Part shown: positions 8,119 to 14,421 of the stretch, in pieces | Layout: every line of letters starts with the position of its first letter | Numbering within the stretch: position 1 is the stretch's first letter | Assembly (NCBI GenBank): GCA_905236365.1 | Contig: CAJOPP010000240.1 | Location: 1-14,421 of the forward strand | DNA: 14,421 bases | Direction of reading: 5' to 3' | Origin: an uncultured Lachnospiraceae bacterium | Lineage (GTDB): Bacteria > Bacillota > Clostridia > Lachnospirales > Lachnospiraceae | Program-made: the position numbers and the translations under genes | The notes under the pieces: generated by a model | Databases searched by the model: none | What the model was told of the DNA's origin: nothing | What the model saw: the letters and a program-made list of their open reading frames with translations, nothing else

Positions 8119-8721
8119 ATGGGAAAAGTCGAGGAAAACAAGAAACAAAAAAAAGATGCGATTATAAATTCGGCCTTTGCACTTTTTATTCAAAAGGGAG
8201 TCAATAATACTTCAATCGCAGATATTATGAAAAAAGCGGAATTGGCAAAGGGAACCTTTTATCTGTATTTTAAAGATAAATATGAGGTCAGGGATTATTT
8301 GGTAAGAAAGAAAGCGATTCAGATTTTTGAAAAGGCACAGTTTGCGTTAATAGAAAGTGATGTGCAGGAGTTTGAAGATAAAATTATCTTTTTGGTAGAC
8401 AATATATTAAATCAGCTAAATGAAAACAAACGGTTGCTTCGGTTTATTGCAAAAAATCTTAGTTGGGGAATTTTTAGACATGCCATTTTAAATATACCGG
8501 CAGAAAAAGGAAAAAATGTAGAAGATTTTATAAATAAACTTTTTGAAGAGGCAGATCAAGAGTTTCGTAATCCGGAAATGTTATTGTTTATGATCATAGA
8601 ACTGGTGAACTCCACAGCACATAATGTAATTCTTTATAAACAGCCGGTAGAATTGCCGGAATTAAAGGCAGATTTATATCCATTGATTCGCCAGATGATT
8701 CATAACTTTATAATCGAATAA
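8119..8721 (+). CDS. TetR/AcrR-family transcriptional regulator
   Basis: A 200-residue protein, the usual length for the family. Residues 12-60 form the TetR DNA-binding domain: helix 1 (AIINSAFALFIQKG), then the helix-turn-helix TSIADIMKKAELAKGTFYLYF and the conserved FKDKYEV after it. The C-terminal 140 residues are a helical ligand-binding domain with no recognisable specificity. GGAGG at 8108-8112 lies 6 bases before the ATG. It lies directly after the transporter and the secreted repeat protein, so it is the natural candidate repressor of that operon, probably lifted by a ligand the transporter exports. That link is inferred from position; its own leader carries a different palindrome. 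Confidence 0.92.
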   Translation: MGKVEENKKQKKDAIINSAFALFIQKGVNNTSIADIMKKAELAKGTFYLYFKDKYEVRDYLVRKKAIQIFEKAQFALIESDVQEFEDKIIFLVDNILNQLNENKRLLRFIAKNLSWGIFRHAILNIPAEKGKNVEDFINKLFEEADQEFRNPEMLLFMIIELVNSTAHNVILYKQPVELPELKADLYPLIRQMIHNFIIE

Positions 8722-8758
8722 TTGGTTTGAGGTAGTTTTACTTCTGTAACCTGAATTT

Positions 8759-8784
8759 GTTGCGATGCATATTGTATGTGCAAC
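8759..8784 (+). repeat. Imperfect hairpin after tetR
   Basis: GTTGC and CATA pair with TATG and GCAAC around a TTG loop, with an asymmetric internal loop. No T tract follows, so it is not a convincing terminator. No other terminator was found after tetR. It may belong to the repeat-like element just downstream. Confidence 0.35.
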
Positions 8785-8817
8785 TTGACGAAGAAAAACC
8801 AAAATGCATAGTTTTGA

Positions 8818-8864
8818 CCCCGACATCATGACATTGCGTCTGAACAGTAACCTACAGGATATGC
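8818..8864 (-). repeat. Intergenic repeat-like element, copy A
   Basis: Read on the - strand it contains GGTTACTGTTCA (8841-8852) followed by AATGTCATGATGTCGGGG (8818-8835). Both modules recur near the right end of the window with one mismatch each, but in the opposite order. CGTCTGAAC (8837-8845) and GGATATGC (8857-8864) also recur there, in the same order on the + strand. It lies between tetR and the cyclase gene and contains no open reading frame of note. Confidence 0.5.
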
Positions 8865-8904
8865 GATTGTGAGAAAAAATTCACTAGTAATTATTATGAT
8901 AATA

Positions 8905-8913
8905 TGATATAGT
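8905..8913 (+). promoter_or_regulatory. Extended -10 promoter of the cyclase gene
   Basis: TG-A-TATAGT (8905-8913) is a good extended -10 in a very A+T-rich stretch. The -35 position at 17-bp spacing (TAGTAA) is poor, as tolerated by extended -10 promoters. The predicted leader is about 65 bases. Confidence 0.5.
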
Positions 8914-8985
8914 AAAATTAATTTTAATCGTAAATAAAAGTAACAAACAATTGAAAGAATTTGAGAAGTGAATGGGAATGGTATT

Positions 8986-11313
8986 ATGGAAAGAAGGATG
9001 AATATCGCATTATTTGTTGGAATGCTGGATACAGAGTTTTCCGACGCTGTTTGTGAAGGGGCATTGGAGGCCGCTAAAAAGTTAGACGCAAACCTTTTTA
9101 TTATACCGGGAGGTATTATCAATGTAAAAAACAAACCAAGTGATGAGGAGTTATTACGCTATCTTTATCAGTATAATGTTCTTTACAGTTGTACGCAATC
9201 GCAGTCATTTGATGCTGTTATAATTGAATATGGAGTGATAACCTCACTGTTGGAGCCGGAAAGGAAAAAGGAATTTCTTAAGGAATTTGGGGATATTCCT
9301 ATTTTACTTTTAGTTGGTTCGGAGGAAGGATATCACAGTATTACAATTGACAATCAGTCGGGAATCAAACAAGCGGTTCAGCATCTCGCAAAGTTCCACA
9401 ATTGTAATAAAATAGGCTTTGTCAGTGGCCCTAAGACTAATCAGGATGCTATTGAACGTTTAGAGGCATATCGGGAAGCGGTGAAGCAATATGGATTGGA
9501 TGATTCAGAAAATCTGATTGCATATGGGGATTTTACGGAGTTTTATCCGGAGATTACAGAAGAGTTGATAAAAGCAAACCCCGATATTGAAGCGATTGTT
9601 TATGCTAATGATCAGATGGCAGTAAGTGGATATACGGCTTTGAAGAATATGAATTTAGAACCAGGGAAAGATGTGCTGATTACCGGATTTGATGATTCGC
9701 GATTTTCTATTATGATTGAACCGCATCTTACATCTGTCAGAGCAGATATCAAGGAAATTGCCTATCGGGCAGTGTTGGCATGTCCGGATTTGGTTGCGGG
9801 AAAGTATGTAGATGAGAAAGTTGCTTCCAGATTAGTGATCAGAGAGTCTTGCGGATGCAATAATGAGCACATTGCAAAACGAATTACTGAGAATATGCTG
9901 AAGCTACAAAAAGAGGAGTTTGTTACCTATTTAGCTGATGAACTGATCGAAGAATATTTTAATATTTTCTATGATGAATCGGAGAAAATACAAGCAACAA
10001 ATATTCTCAAACAGTATTTTGTATATTACTTTGGAATGATACAGCCTGATGGTACATTGAGGATGCAGGAGGAAGAATTAGAGACAGAATATAGCAAATA
10101 TATACAGCTTAATGAAAGAGGTCACATTAGTTTGGAGACTCTTTTTCTGATTGACCAGATTTTGTATCGATATATCAGTGTTAAGGTTGAAGATGCAAAT
10201 CAACGTTTGTGGTTGATGGAAAAGATCACAAATCTGAGAGAAAATTTTACGAGTAATGTCAGGACCAAGAATCTGCTAACCAATGAGCAGGATAAAACAT
10301 ATCAAACTTTACTTTCGAATATTACCAGAGATATGTTGCTGCAGCAATTTCATGATGAGTCTAAACGATACGAGACAGTTATTATGAAACTTCAGATGAT
10401 GGGATATGCATCCAGTTATATTTATATTTATGAAAAAGGTATTATCAATACGGGTCAAGGCAAATGGAATATGCCTGATAAATTATATATAAAGGGATCA
10501 CACGATCGGGATAACGTTAGTTTATATCCAGACTTTGAGGGCGAAGCTGGATTGAATGAGATTTTTTCGGACAAATTCATGCCGAAGGATCGTCGCTTTG
10601 ATATGTTGTTGTTGCCGCTGTTTTCAAATGAAGTTCAATATGGATTAATACTTTTGGAAACAGAATTGGATTCATTTAGGTATGCACAGCAGGTTGCGTG
10701 TCAGATCAGTGTATCGATGGAGGCCATGAGCATTATTAAGGAACAGAATGAGATTAAGAAAGAATTAGAGAATAGTCTTGCCCAATCTGTTGCTACCAAT
10801 AAAGTTCTTGATCAGATGAGTCGTATAGATCCTATGACTGGTGTAACCAATCGTAGAGGTTTTTTCCAGACTATTCAATCGATTTTAAATAATGAGGAAA
10901 ATTATGGCAAAAAAGCGGTGGCTGTTTATGCAGATATGGATAATCTGAAGATTGTAAATGATGAGTTTGGACACGAAGATGGTGACTTTGCAATCAAAAC
11001 GATTGCCAGAATACTTTCCGATTCTTTCCGCAGTTCGGATGTGGTAGGAAGAATGGGAGGAGACGAGTTTGCGGCATTTGCAATCGTTAATCAGGAAAAT
11101 TTCCCGGAGGTGATCAAGGAGAGGATTCGAATATCTTTCCGTGAGTTTAATGAGCAGAGTGATAAGCCATATTATGTGAATATTAGTATTGGAGTACATG
11201 AGTTTGTCATTGATGAGAACGTTGATATGGAACAGATTTTTAAATTAGCAGATGCAAAACTGTATATTGAAAAGAAAGAAAAGAAGAAGCGAATCTGTAT
11301 TTATAAAGATTGA
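8986..11313 (+). CDS. Diguanylate cyclase with LacI-type ligand-binding domain
   Basis: A 775-residue soluble protein predicted to make c-di-GMP from two GTP. Residues about 5-300 form a periplasmic-binding-like domain of the LacI/GalR sensor type (MNIALFVGML, GFVSGP, AIVYANDQMA, VLITGFDDS), ending in ESCGCN. There is no DNA-binding helix-turn-helix, signal peptide or membrane helix, so sensing should be cytoplasmic. A central region (about 300-600) ends in a GAF-like fold (LLLPLFSNEVQYGLILLE), then a signalling helix. The C-terminal GGDEF domain has DPMTGVTNRRGF, the intact motif GGDEF at 691-695, and an RxxD inhibitory site (Arg682-Asp685) at the usual spacing. No EAL or HD-GYP domain is present. 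The start at 8986 is preferred over GTG 8968 and ATG 8998 by ribosome-site spacing, though the site is weak. The ligand is unknown. Confidence 0.9.
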   Translation: MERRMNIALFVGMLDTEFSDAVCEGALEAAKKLDANLFIIPGGIINVKNKPSDEELLRYLYQYNVLYSCTQSQSFDAVIIEYGVITSLLEPERKKEFLKEFGDIPILLLVGSEEGYHSITIDNQSGIKQAVQHLAKFHNCNKIGFVSGPKTNQDAIERLEAYREAVKQYGLDDSENLIAYGDFTEFYPEITEELIKANPDIEAIVYANDQMAVSGYTALKNMNLEPGKDVLITGFDDSRFSIMIEPHLTSVRADIKEIAYRAVLACPDLVAGKYVDEKVASRLVIRESCGCNNEHIAKRITENMLKLQKEEFVTYLADELIEEYFNIFYDESEKIQATNILKQYFVYYFGMIQPDGTLRMQEEELETEYSKYIQLNERGHISLETLFLIDQILYRYISVKVEDANQRLWLMEKITNLRENFTSNVRTKNLLTNEQDKTYQTLLSNITRDMLLQQFHDESKRYETVIMKLQMMGYASSYIYIYEKGIINTGQGKWNMPDKLYIKGSHDRDNVSLYPDFEGEAGLNEIFSDKFMPKDRRFDMLLLPLFSNEVQYGLILLETELDSFRYAQQVACQISVSMEAMSIIKEQNEIKKELENSLAQSVATNKVLDQMSRIDPMTGVTNRRGFFQTIQSILNNEENYGKKAVAVYADMDNLKIVNDEFGHEDGDFAIKTIARILSDSFRSSDVVGRMGGDEFAAFAIVNQENFPEVIKERIRISFREFNEQSDKPYYVNISIGVHEFVIDENVDMEQIFKLADAKLYIEKKEKKKRICIYKD

Positions 11314-11417
11314 TAATAGTGATTTTTCACTCCTATATGTAGTTTATTGCGGAGTATTGGTTAGGGAGCGAAAGAGACTGAGAGCATACCTTTTCTGATA
11401 AAGTAGAATCGTATTAT

Positions 11418-11457
11418 AAGAAATAGGTTCTGTAGGTTTCTACAGGACCTATTTCTT
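11418..11457 (+). terminator. Terminator hairpin after the cyclase gene
   Basis: An uninterrupted 18-bp stem (11418-11435 with 11440-11457, one G-U pair) has a 4-nt GTTT loop. Its 3' arm ends in a T-rich run. It lies about 105 bases after the cyclase stop codon and about 75 bases before the marR-like gene. The 3' leader between (11314-11417) holds only a small 5-bp hairpin (11318-11331). Confidence 0.8.
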
Positions 11458-11492
11458 TGCAGGTGACGAGTCGGAAGTAGTTCTGAAATATT

Positions 11493-11508
11493 GTTTTGAC
11501 ATTCAAAC
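11493..11508 (+). promoter_or_regulatory. Possible marR -35 box within a partial palindrome
   Basis: TTGACA (11496-11501) is a consensus -35, but the position 17 bp downstream reads AAATGA, a poor -10 right at the start of the gene. The box sits in a partial palindrome, GTTT...AAAC (11493-11508), which could be an autoregulatory site. Support is weak. Confidence 0.3.
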
Positions 11509-11532
11509 GAAAAGAGTGAAATGAGGGAAAAC

Positions 11533-12045
11533 ATGGATAGTATAATACAAGATTTTTTTAAGGTGTCACATCGACTACATGTCTGTTCACCGAAGTTAAA
11601 AAAAGGAAATCTGTCCAATATAGAGTTTTTGATGTTGGTAGGAATTTCTCATATACTAAAGAAAAAAAAGGGGGGGTTTTTAACTGATCAAGATTCATTA
11701 GAGTTATGTGGAGAAAAGGCACTTAAGAAGAATGGTGTTACATTGAGGGAATTGACGGAACTAATGGGAATGTCTATGTCTGCAGCATCTAAGAAAATCA
11801 GTATCTTGGAGAATAAAGGTCTGTTGCAAAGAGAAAATTCCAAGATGGACAGGAGAAATGTCTATATTACGCTTACAGAAGAGGGGGCAGCACTGTGTGC
11901 CGAAGAAGAGGAAAAGAAAAGGGAATGGATGAGCGAGGTCATTCGGAGGATGGGGGCGGAAGATGCCAGAAAGCTGATTGATCTTTTAAATCATATGTTT
12001 GACATTGTAGAGCAGATGGAATTGGAAGATGCAGGAGAAAAGTGA
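11533..12045 (+). CDS. MarR-family transcriptional regulator
   Basis: A 170-residue winged-helix regulator. The N-terminal dimerisation helices (IQDFFKVSHRLHV and NLSNIEFLMLVGISHIL) are followed by a helix-turn-helix at about 70-95 (VTLRELTELMGMSMSAASKKISILE). The wing carries the family's Asp-Arg-Arg at 106-108 (MDRRNVYITLTEEG), then a C-terminal helix pair. About 25 extra residues (KKKKGGFLTDQDSLELCGEK...) lie between the second helix and the recognition region, where most MarR proteins have a short turn. That insert begins in a homopolymer tract. The start at 11533 follows GAGGG; an in-frame ATG at 11521 would add four residues. The target is unknown; no terminator with a T tract on the + strand separates it from purO, but purO has its own promoter. 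Confidence 0.85.
   Translation: MDSIIQDFFKVSHRLHVCSPKLKKGNLSNIEFLMLVGISHILKKKKGGFLTDQDSLELCGEKALKKNGVTLRELTELMGMSMSAASKKISILENKGLLQRENSKMDRRNVYITLTEEGAALCAEEEEKKREWMSEVIRRMGAEDARKLIDLLNHMFDIVEQMELEDAGEK
11662..11681 (+). repeat. A8-G7-T5 homopolymer tract inside the marR-like gene
   Basis: Eight A, seven G and five T residues follow one another within the reading frame, encoding Lys-Lys-Lys-Gly-Gly-Phe around residues 44-49. A G7 run is rare in DNA this A+T-rich. A gain or loss of one base would truncate the regulator before its helix-turn-helix. Confidence 0.9.
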
Positions 12046-12050
12046 AAAAA

Positions 12051-12074
12051 GCGAGAGCATATAATAACTCTTGC
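12051..12074 (-). terminator. Hairpin between marR and purO, terminator-like on the - strand
   Basis: GCGAGAG (12051-12057) pairs with CTCTTGC (12068-12074), one G-U pair, 10-nt loop. Read on the - strand it is followed by six T residues (complement of 12045-12050), as in a terminator. No - strand gene is seen to the right, so its purpose is unclear. It overlaps the purO -35 box. Confidence 0.4.
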
Positions 12075-12099
12075 AAACTTATCATTTTTTCGGTATGAT
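12071..12099 (+). promoter_or_regulatory. Promoter of the purO-purH operon
   Basis: TTGCAA (12071-12076) and TATGAT (12094-12099) are separated by 17 bp. The spacer and -10 contain an inverted repeat, TATCAT...ATGATA (about 12080-12100). Transcription should begin near 12106. No purine riboswitch can be fitted into the roughly 30-base leader. Confidence 0.75.
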
Positions 12100-12135
12100 A
12101 GGTTAGAGTTTTTATTCGAAGGAGGATATTGCGTA

Positions 12136-12849
12136 ATGCAGAAGTTATCGTTAGAAACAGAACTGAAGAATAACACATACCCTGGTAGAGGAATTGTGAT
12201 TGGCAGAACGGAAGATGGAAAAAAGGCAGTAACAGCTTATTTTATCATGGGGAGAAGTTCCAACAGTCGCAATCGTGTGTTTGTGACAGAAGGGGAAGGT
12301 ATTCGTACAGAAGCCTTTGATCCGGCAAAATTAGAGGATCCCAGCCTGATTATTTATGCACCGGTTCGGGTATTGGGCAATCGGACAATTGTGACCAATG
12401 GTGATCAGACAGATACGATTTACGATGGATTAGATGATGAGTTGACGTTTGAACAGTCTCTTAGAACGAGAGAATTCGAACCGGATGGTCCGAACTATAC
12501 TCCTCGTATTTCAGGTGTGCTGCACATTGCAAATGGACAGTATGACTATTCAATGTCCATTTTAAAGAGTAATAATGGAGATCCGGATTCAAGTAACCGC
12601 TATACTTTTTCCTATGAGAATCCAAAGGCGGGAGAGGGACGTTTCATTCATACTTATGCAAGAAATGAAGAACCGCTTCCTAGCTTTGAGGGAGAACCTA
12701 AGTGGGTAGATATCAAAGGCGATATCAATAGTTTTACCGATATGGTATGGAACAGTTTGAATGAAGAGAATAAGGTATCTTTGTTTGTTCGATTCATTGA
12801 TATTGAGACTGGTGAATATGAGACGAAGATTATAAATAAGAATCAATAA
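12136..12849 (+). CDS. purO: IMP cyclohydrolase, PurO (archaeal) type
   Basis: This enzyme closes the ring of FAICAR to give IMP, the last step of de novo purine synthesis. The 237-residue sequence matches the PurO family first known from methanogenic archaea. Recognisable motifs are GRGIVIGRTEDG near the N-terminus, RSSNSRNR (40-47), VRVLGNRTIVTNGDQTDTI (NGDQTDTI at 88-95) and NYTPRISG (120-127). It is slightly longer than the roughly 200-residue archaeal enzyme, mainly at the C-terminus. It is unrelated in fold to the N-terminal cyclohydrolase domain of ordinary bacterial PurH. AAGGAGGA (12119-12126) precedes the ATG by 9 bases. The next gene, 47 bases downstream, supplies the preceding reaction, which strongly supports the assignment. 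The protein is cytoplasmic. Confidence 0.9.
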   Translation: MQKLSLETELKNNTYPGRGIVIGRTEDGKKAVTAYFIMGRSSNSRNRVFVTEGEGIRTEAFDPAKLEDPSLIIYAPVRVLGNRTIVTNGDQTDTIYDGLDDELTFEQSLRTREFEPDGPNYTPRISGVLHIANGQYDYSMSILKSNNGDPDSSNRYTFSYENPKAGEGRFIHTYARNEEPLPSFEGEPKWVDIKGDINSFTDMVWNSLNEENKVSLFVRFIDIETGEYETKIINKNQ

Positions 12850-12896
12850 GGCAGAAGTTATGATGATAGAATAATACGAAGGGATAGGAGTACAAA

Positions 12897-14075
12897 ATGA
12901 ACGAGATTGAATTAAAGTATGGATGCAATCCAAATCAGAAACCGTCAAGAATTTACATGGAGGATGGTAGCGACCTTCCGGTTACTGTGTTGAATGGAAA
13001 GCCAGGTTATATCAATTTCTTAGATGCATTTAATGGCTGGCAACTGGTAAAGGAATTGAAGGAAGCAACGGGTCTTCCGGCGGCAACCTCCTTTAAACAT
13101 GTTTCCCCTGCCGGAGCAGCAGTGGGTCTTCCGTTAGATGATACATTGGCAAAGATTTACTGGGTAGATGATCTTGGAGAGTTATCTCCGCTTGCCAATG
13201 CCTATGCAAGAGCAAGAGGGGCGGATCGTATGTCTTCTTTTGGAGATTTTATTGCACTTTCGGATGTATGTGATGTTGATACTGCTAGATTGATTAAGCG
13301 TGAGGTATCTGATGGTGTAATTGCACCGGGCTATACTGAAGAAGCGTTGGAATTGCTGAAGGCAAAGAAGAAGGGCAACTATAATGTGATTCAGATTGAT
13401 CCGGATTATGTTCCGGCAGAGTTAGAGAAGAAGCAAGTATATGGAATTACTTTTGAGCAGGGAAGAAATGAGTTAAATATCGATGCAGAGTTGTTATCTA
13501 ATATTGTAACAAAAAATAAAGATATTCCAGAGTCGGCATTGATTGATATTAAGATTGCTTTAATTACGTTAAAATATACTCAGTCCAATTCTGTATGTTA
13601 TGTAAAAGGGGGGCAGGCAATTGGTATCGGTGCCGGACAGCAGTCGCGTATTCATTGTACAAGATTAGCCGGTCAGAAAGCAGATAACTGGTATTTGCGT
13701 CAGTCTCCACAGGTATTGGGGCTTCAGTTTATAGATGGATTAGGTCGTGCAGACCGTGACAATGCCATTGATGTCTATATCGGAGATGAATATGAGGATG
13801 TACTTCGTGAGGGTGAATGGCAGAAACGCTTCAAAGTAAAACCGGAAGTTTTTACCAGAGAGGAAAAGAGAGCATGGTTAGATGGCAATACTGATGTTAC
13901 ATTGGGCTCCGATGCATTTTTCCCATTCTCTGACAATATTGAGAGAGCACATAAGAGTGGTGTAAAATATATTGCACAACCGGGTGGCTCTGTTCGGGAT
14001 GATCTTGTGATTGAATGTTGCGATCAGTACGACATTGTAATGGCATTTACAGGAATTCGTTTGTTCCATCACTAA
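12897..14075 (+). CDS. purH: Stand-alone AICAR formyltransferase (PurH C-terminal-domain type)
   Basis: This enzyme transfers the formyl group of 10-formyl-tetrahydrofolate to AICAR, giving FAICAR. The 392 residues correspond to the transformylase half of bifunctional PurH (about 510-530 aa); the N-terminal IMP cyclohydrolase domain is absent. Key features are the catalytic Lys67-His68 in SFKHVSPAGAA, the motif QSNSVCYVKGGQAIGIGAGQQSR, and the C-terminal block DAFFPFSDNIERA...IAQPGGSVRDD...MAFTGIRLFHH. The end is the normal family end, so the gene is complete. AGGAG (12886-12890) lies 6 bases before the ATG. It is co-transcribed with the PurO-type cyclohydrolase, which replaces the missing domain. 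Confidence 0.93.
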   Translation: MNEIELKYGCNPNQKPSRIYMEDGSDLPVTVLNGKPGYINFLDAFNGWQLVKELKEATGLPAATSFKHVSPAGAAVGLPLDDTLAKIYWVDDLGELSPLANAYARARGADRMSSFGDFIALSDVCDVDTARLIKREVSDGVIAPGYTEEALELLKAKKKGNYNVIQIDPDYVPAELEKKQVYGITFEQGRNELNIDAELLSNIVTKNKDIPESALIDIKIALITLKYTQSNSVCYVKGGQAIGIGAGQQSRIHCTRLAGQKADNWYLRQSPQVLGLQFIDGLGRADRDNAIDVYIGDEYEDVLREGEWQKRFKVKPEVFTREEKRAWLDGNTDVTLGSDAFFPFSDNIERAHKSGVKYIAQPGGSVRDDLVIECCDQYDIVMAFTGIRLFHH

Positions 14076-14223
14076 GAAAATAAATTTCAAGGATATGTCT
14101 GTGTCTTCTTTGGGTCACAGATGGAATTCACGATTGCTTGTAACTGCTCAGGCGGCAACTCTCATTAACTGCAAGATGCATACTGGAAAAAATATTTTAC
14201 ATAGAAATAAATGATTATTTGAT
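14076..14223 (+). other. 3' untranslated region of the purine operon
   Basis: No convincing gene is present. There is a 6-bp hairpin (TCTGTG 14098-14103 / CACAGA 14116-14121) and a direct repeat TAACTGC at 14141-14147 and 14166-14172. The only terminator is at the end of this stretch, so the transcript has an unusually long 3' tail of about 150 bases. Confidence 0.5.
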
Positions 14224-14266
14224 AAAGAAAAGGTGCGAGTTGATTAATTTGTACCTTTTCTTTATT
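14224..14266. terminator. Terminator hairpin after purH
   Basis: A 13-bp stem (AAAGAAAAGGTGC 14224-14236 with GTACCTTTTCTTT 14251-14263, one G-U pair) has a 14-nt loop. Its arms are A-rich and T-rich, so it could stop transcription from both sides. Confidence 0.8.
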
Positions 14267-14294
14267 GTCCAATAAGGATTACTGTTTGGTGACT

Positions 14295-14382
14295 AATGTC
14301 AAGATGTCGGGGGTTACAGTTCACTCGGTGGCGTACGTCTGAACCAATGTCATTTACTTAAGCCGGACGTTGCCGGATATGC
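14295..14382 (+). repeat. Intergenic repeat-like element, copy B
   Basis: It contains AATGTCAAGATGTCGGGG (14295-14312) directly followed by GGTTACAGTTCA (14312-14323), then CGTCTGAAC (14336-14344) and GGATATGC (14375-14382). All four modules occur in copy A near 8818-8864. GGTTACAG and CTGAACC (14312-14345) can also form a 7-bp stem with one bulge. The stretch to the window end (14421) is richer in G+C than its surroundings and shows no gene. Confidence 0.5.
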
Positions 14383-14421
14383 TATATGTTTTCCATTTCG
14401 GGCACGAGCTAAAGCATACCT

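Noticed and set aside
12086..12121. CGAA and TTCG near the purO promoter as a possible PurR box
   Set aside because: Only single short matches are present without the conserved flanks of a PurBox; no real support.
14095..14214. 39-codon open frame after purH
   Set aside because: The only purine-rich stretch (AAGG) is two bases from the ATG, too close for a normal ribosome site, and nothing in the residues suggests a protein.
14291..14302. TGACTAATGTCA, similar to the first mmpL operator
   Set aside because: The half-site spacing is one base shorter than in both mmpL operators and it lies at the edge of the repeat-like element, not at a promoter; the similarity is probably chance.

Overview
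The window looks like chromosome of a low-GC, Gram-positive gut anaerobe, most likely a member of the Lachnospiraceae (Clostridia). The evidence is the A+T-rich codon use, strong GGAGG-type ribosome binding sites, a 2-hydroxyacyl-CoA dehydratase activase-type protein, a small conserved acidic protein of a type I associate with this family, and an unusual purine pathway in which a PurO-type IMP cyclohydrolase sits beside a stand-alone AICAR formyltransferase. All genes that can be supported lie on the + strand. No rRNA, tRNA, CRISPR array, transposase or phage gene was seen. The genus cannot be given.

Layout. Positions 1-1242 hold the 3' part of a large dehydratase/activase-like iron-sulphur protein, closed by a terminator at 1264-1292. 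A conserved 89-residue protein follows (1319-1588). Next is an htrA/degP-type membrane-anchored serine protease (1762-3558). Its upstream region carries three helically phased TCACAA boxes and an extended -10, and a strong terminator follows it. Positions 3738-8721 form an apparent cassette: an MMPL/RND-type membrane transporter, a secreted 671-residue LxxG heptad-repeat protein, and a TetR-family regulator. The transporter has a near-consensus promoter bracketed by two matching 17-bp operators whose centres are 42 bp apart.

After a 264-bp intergenic region containing a repeat-like element comes a soluble diguanylate cyclase (8986-11313) with a LacI-type ligand-binding N-terminus and an intact GGDEF and I-site. 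It ends in an 18-bp-stem terminator. A MarR-family regulator follows (11533-12045); an A8-G7-T5 homopolymer tract lies inside its reading frame. The last operon (12136-14075) is purO-purH, the final two steps of IMP synthesis, with its own sigma-A-type promoter. The remaining 346 bases hold a terminator and a second, rearranged copy of the repeat-like element.

How the parts fit: the htrA and mmpL/heptad/tetR units both deal with the cell envelope, protein quality control in one case and export of an unknown substrate in the other. The cyclase links an unknown small ligand to c-di-GMP. The purine pair is housekeeping. The most interesting unexplained signals are the twin operators of mmpL, the transporter/secreted-rod pairing, the rearranged intergenic repeat, and the homopolymer tract in the marR-like gene.
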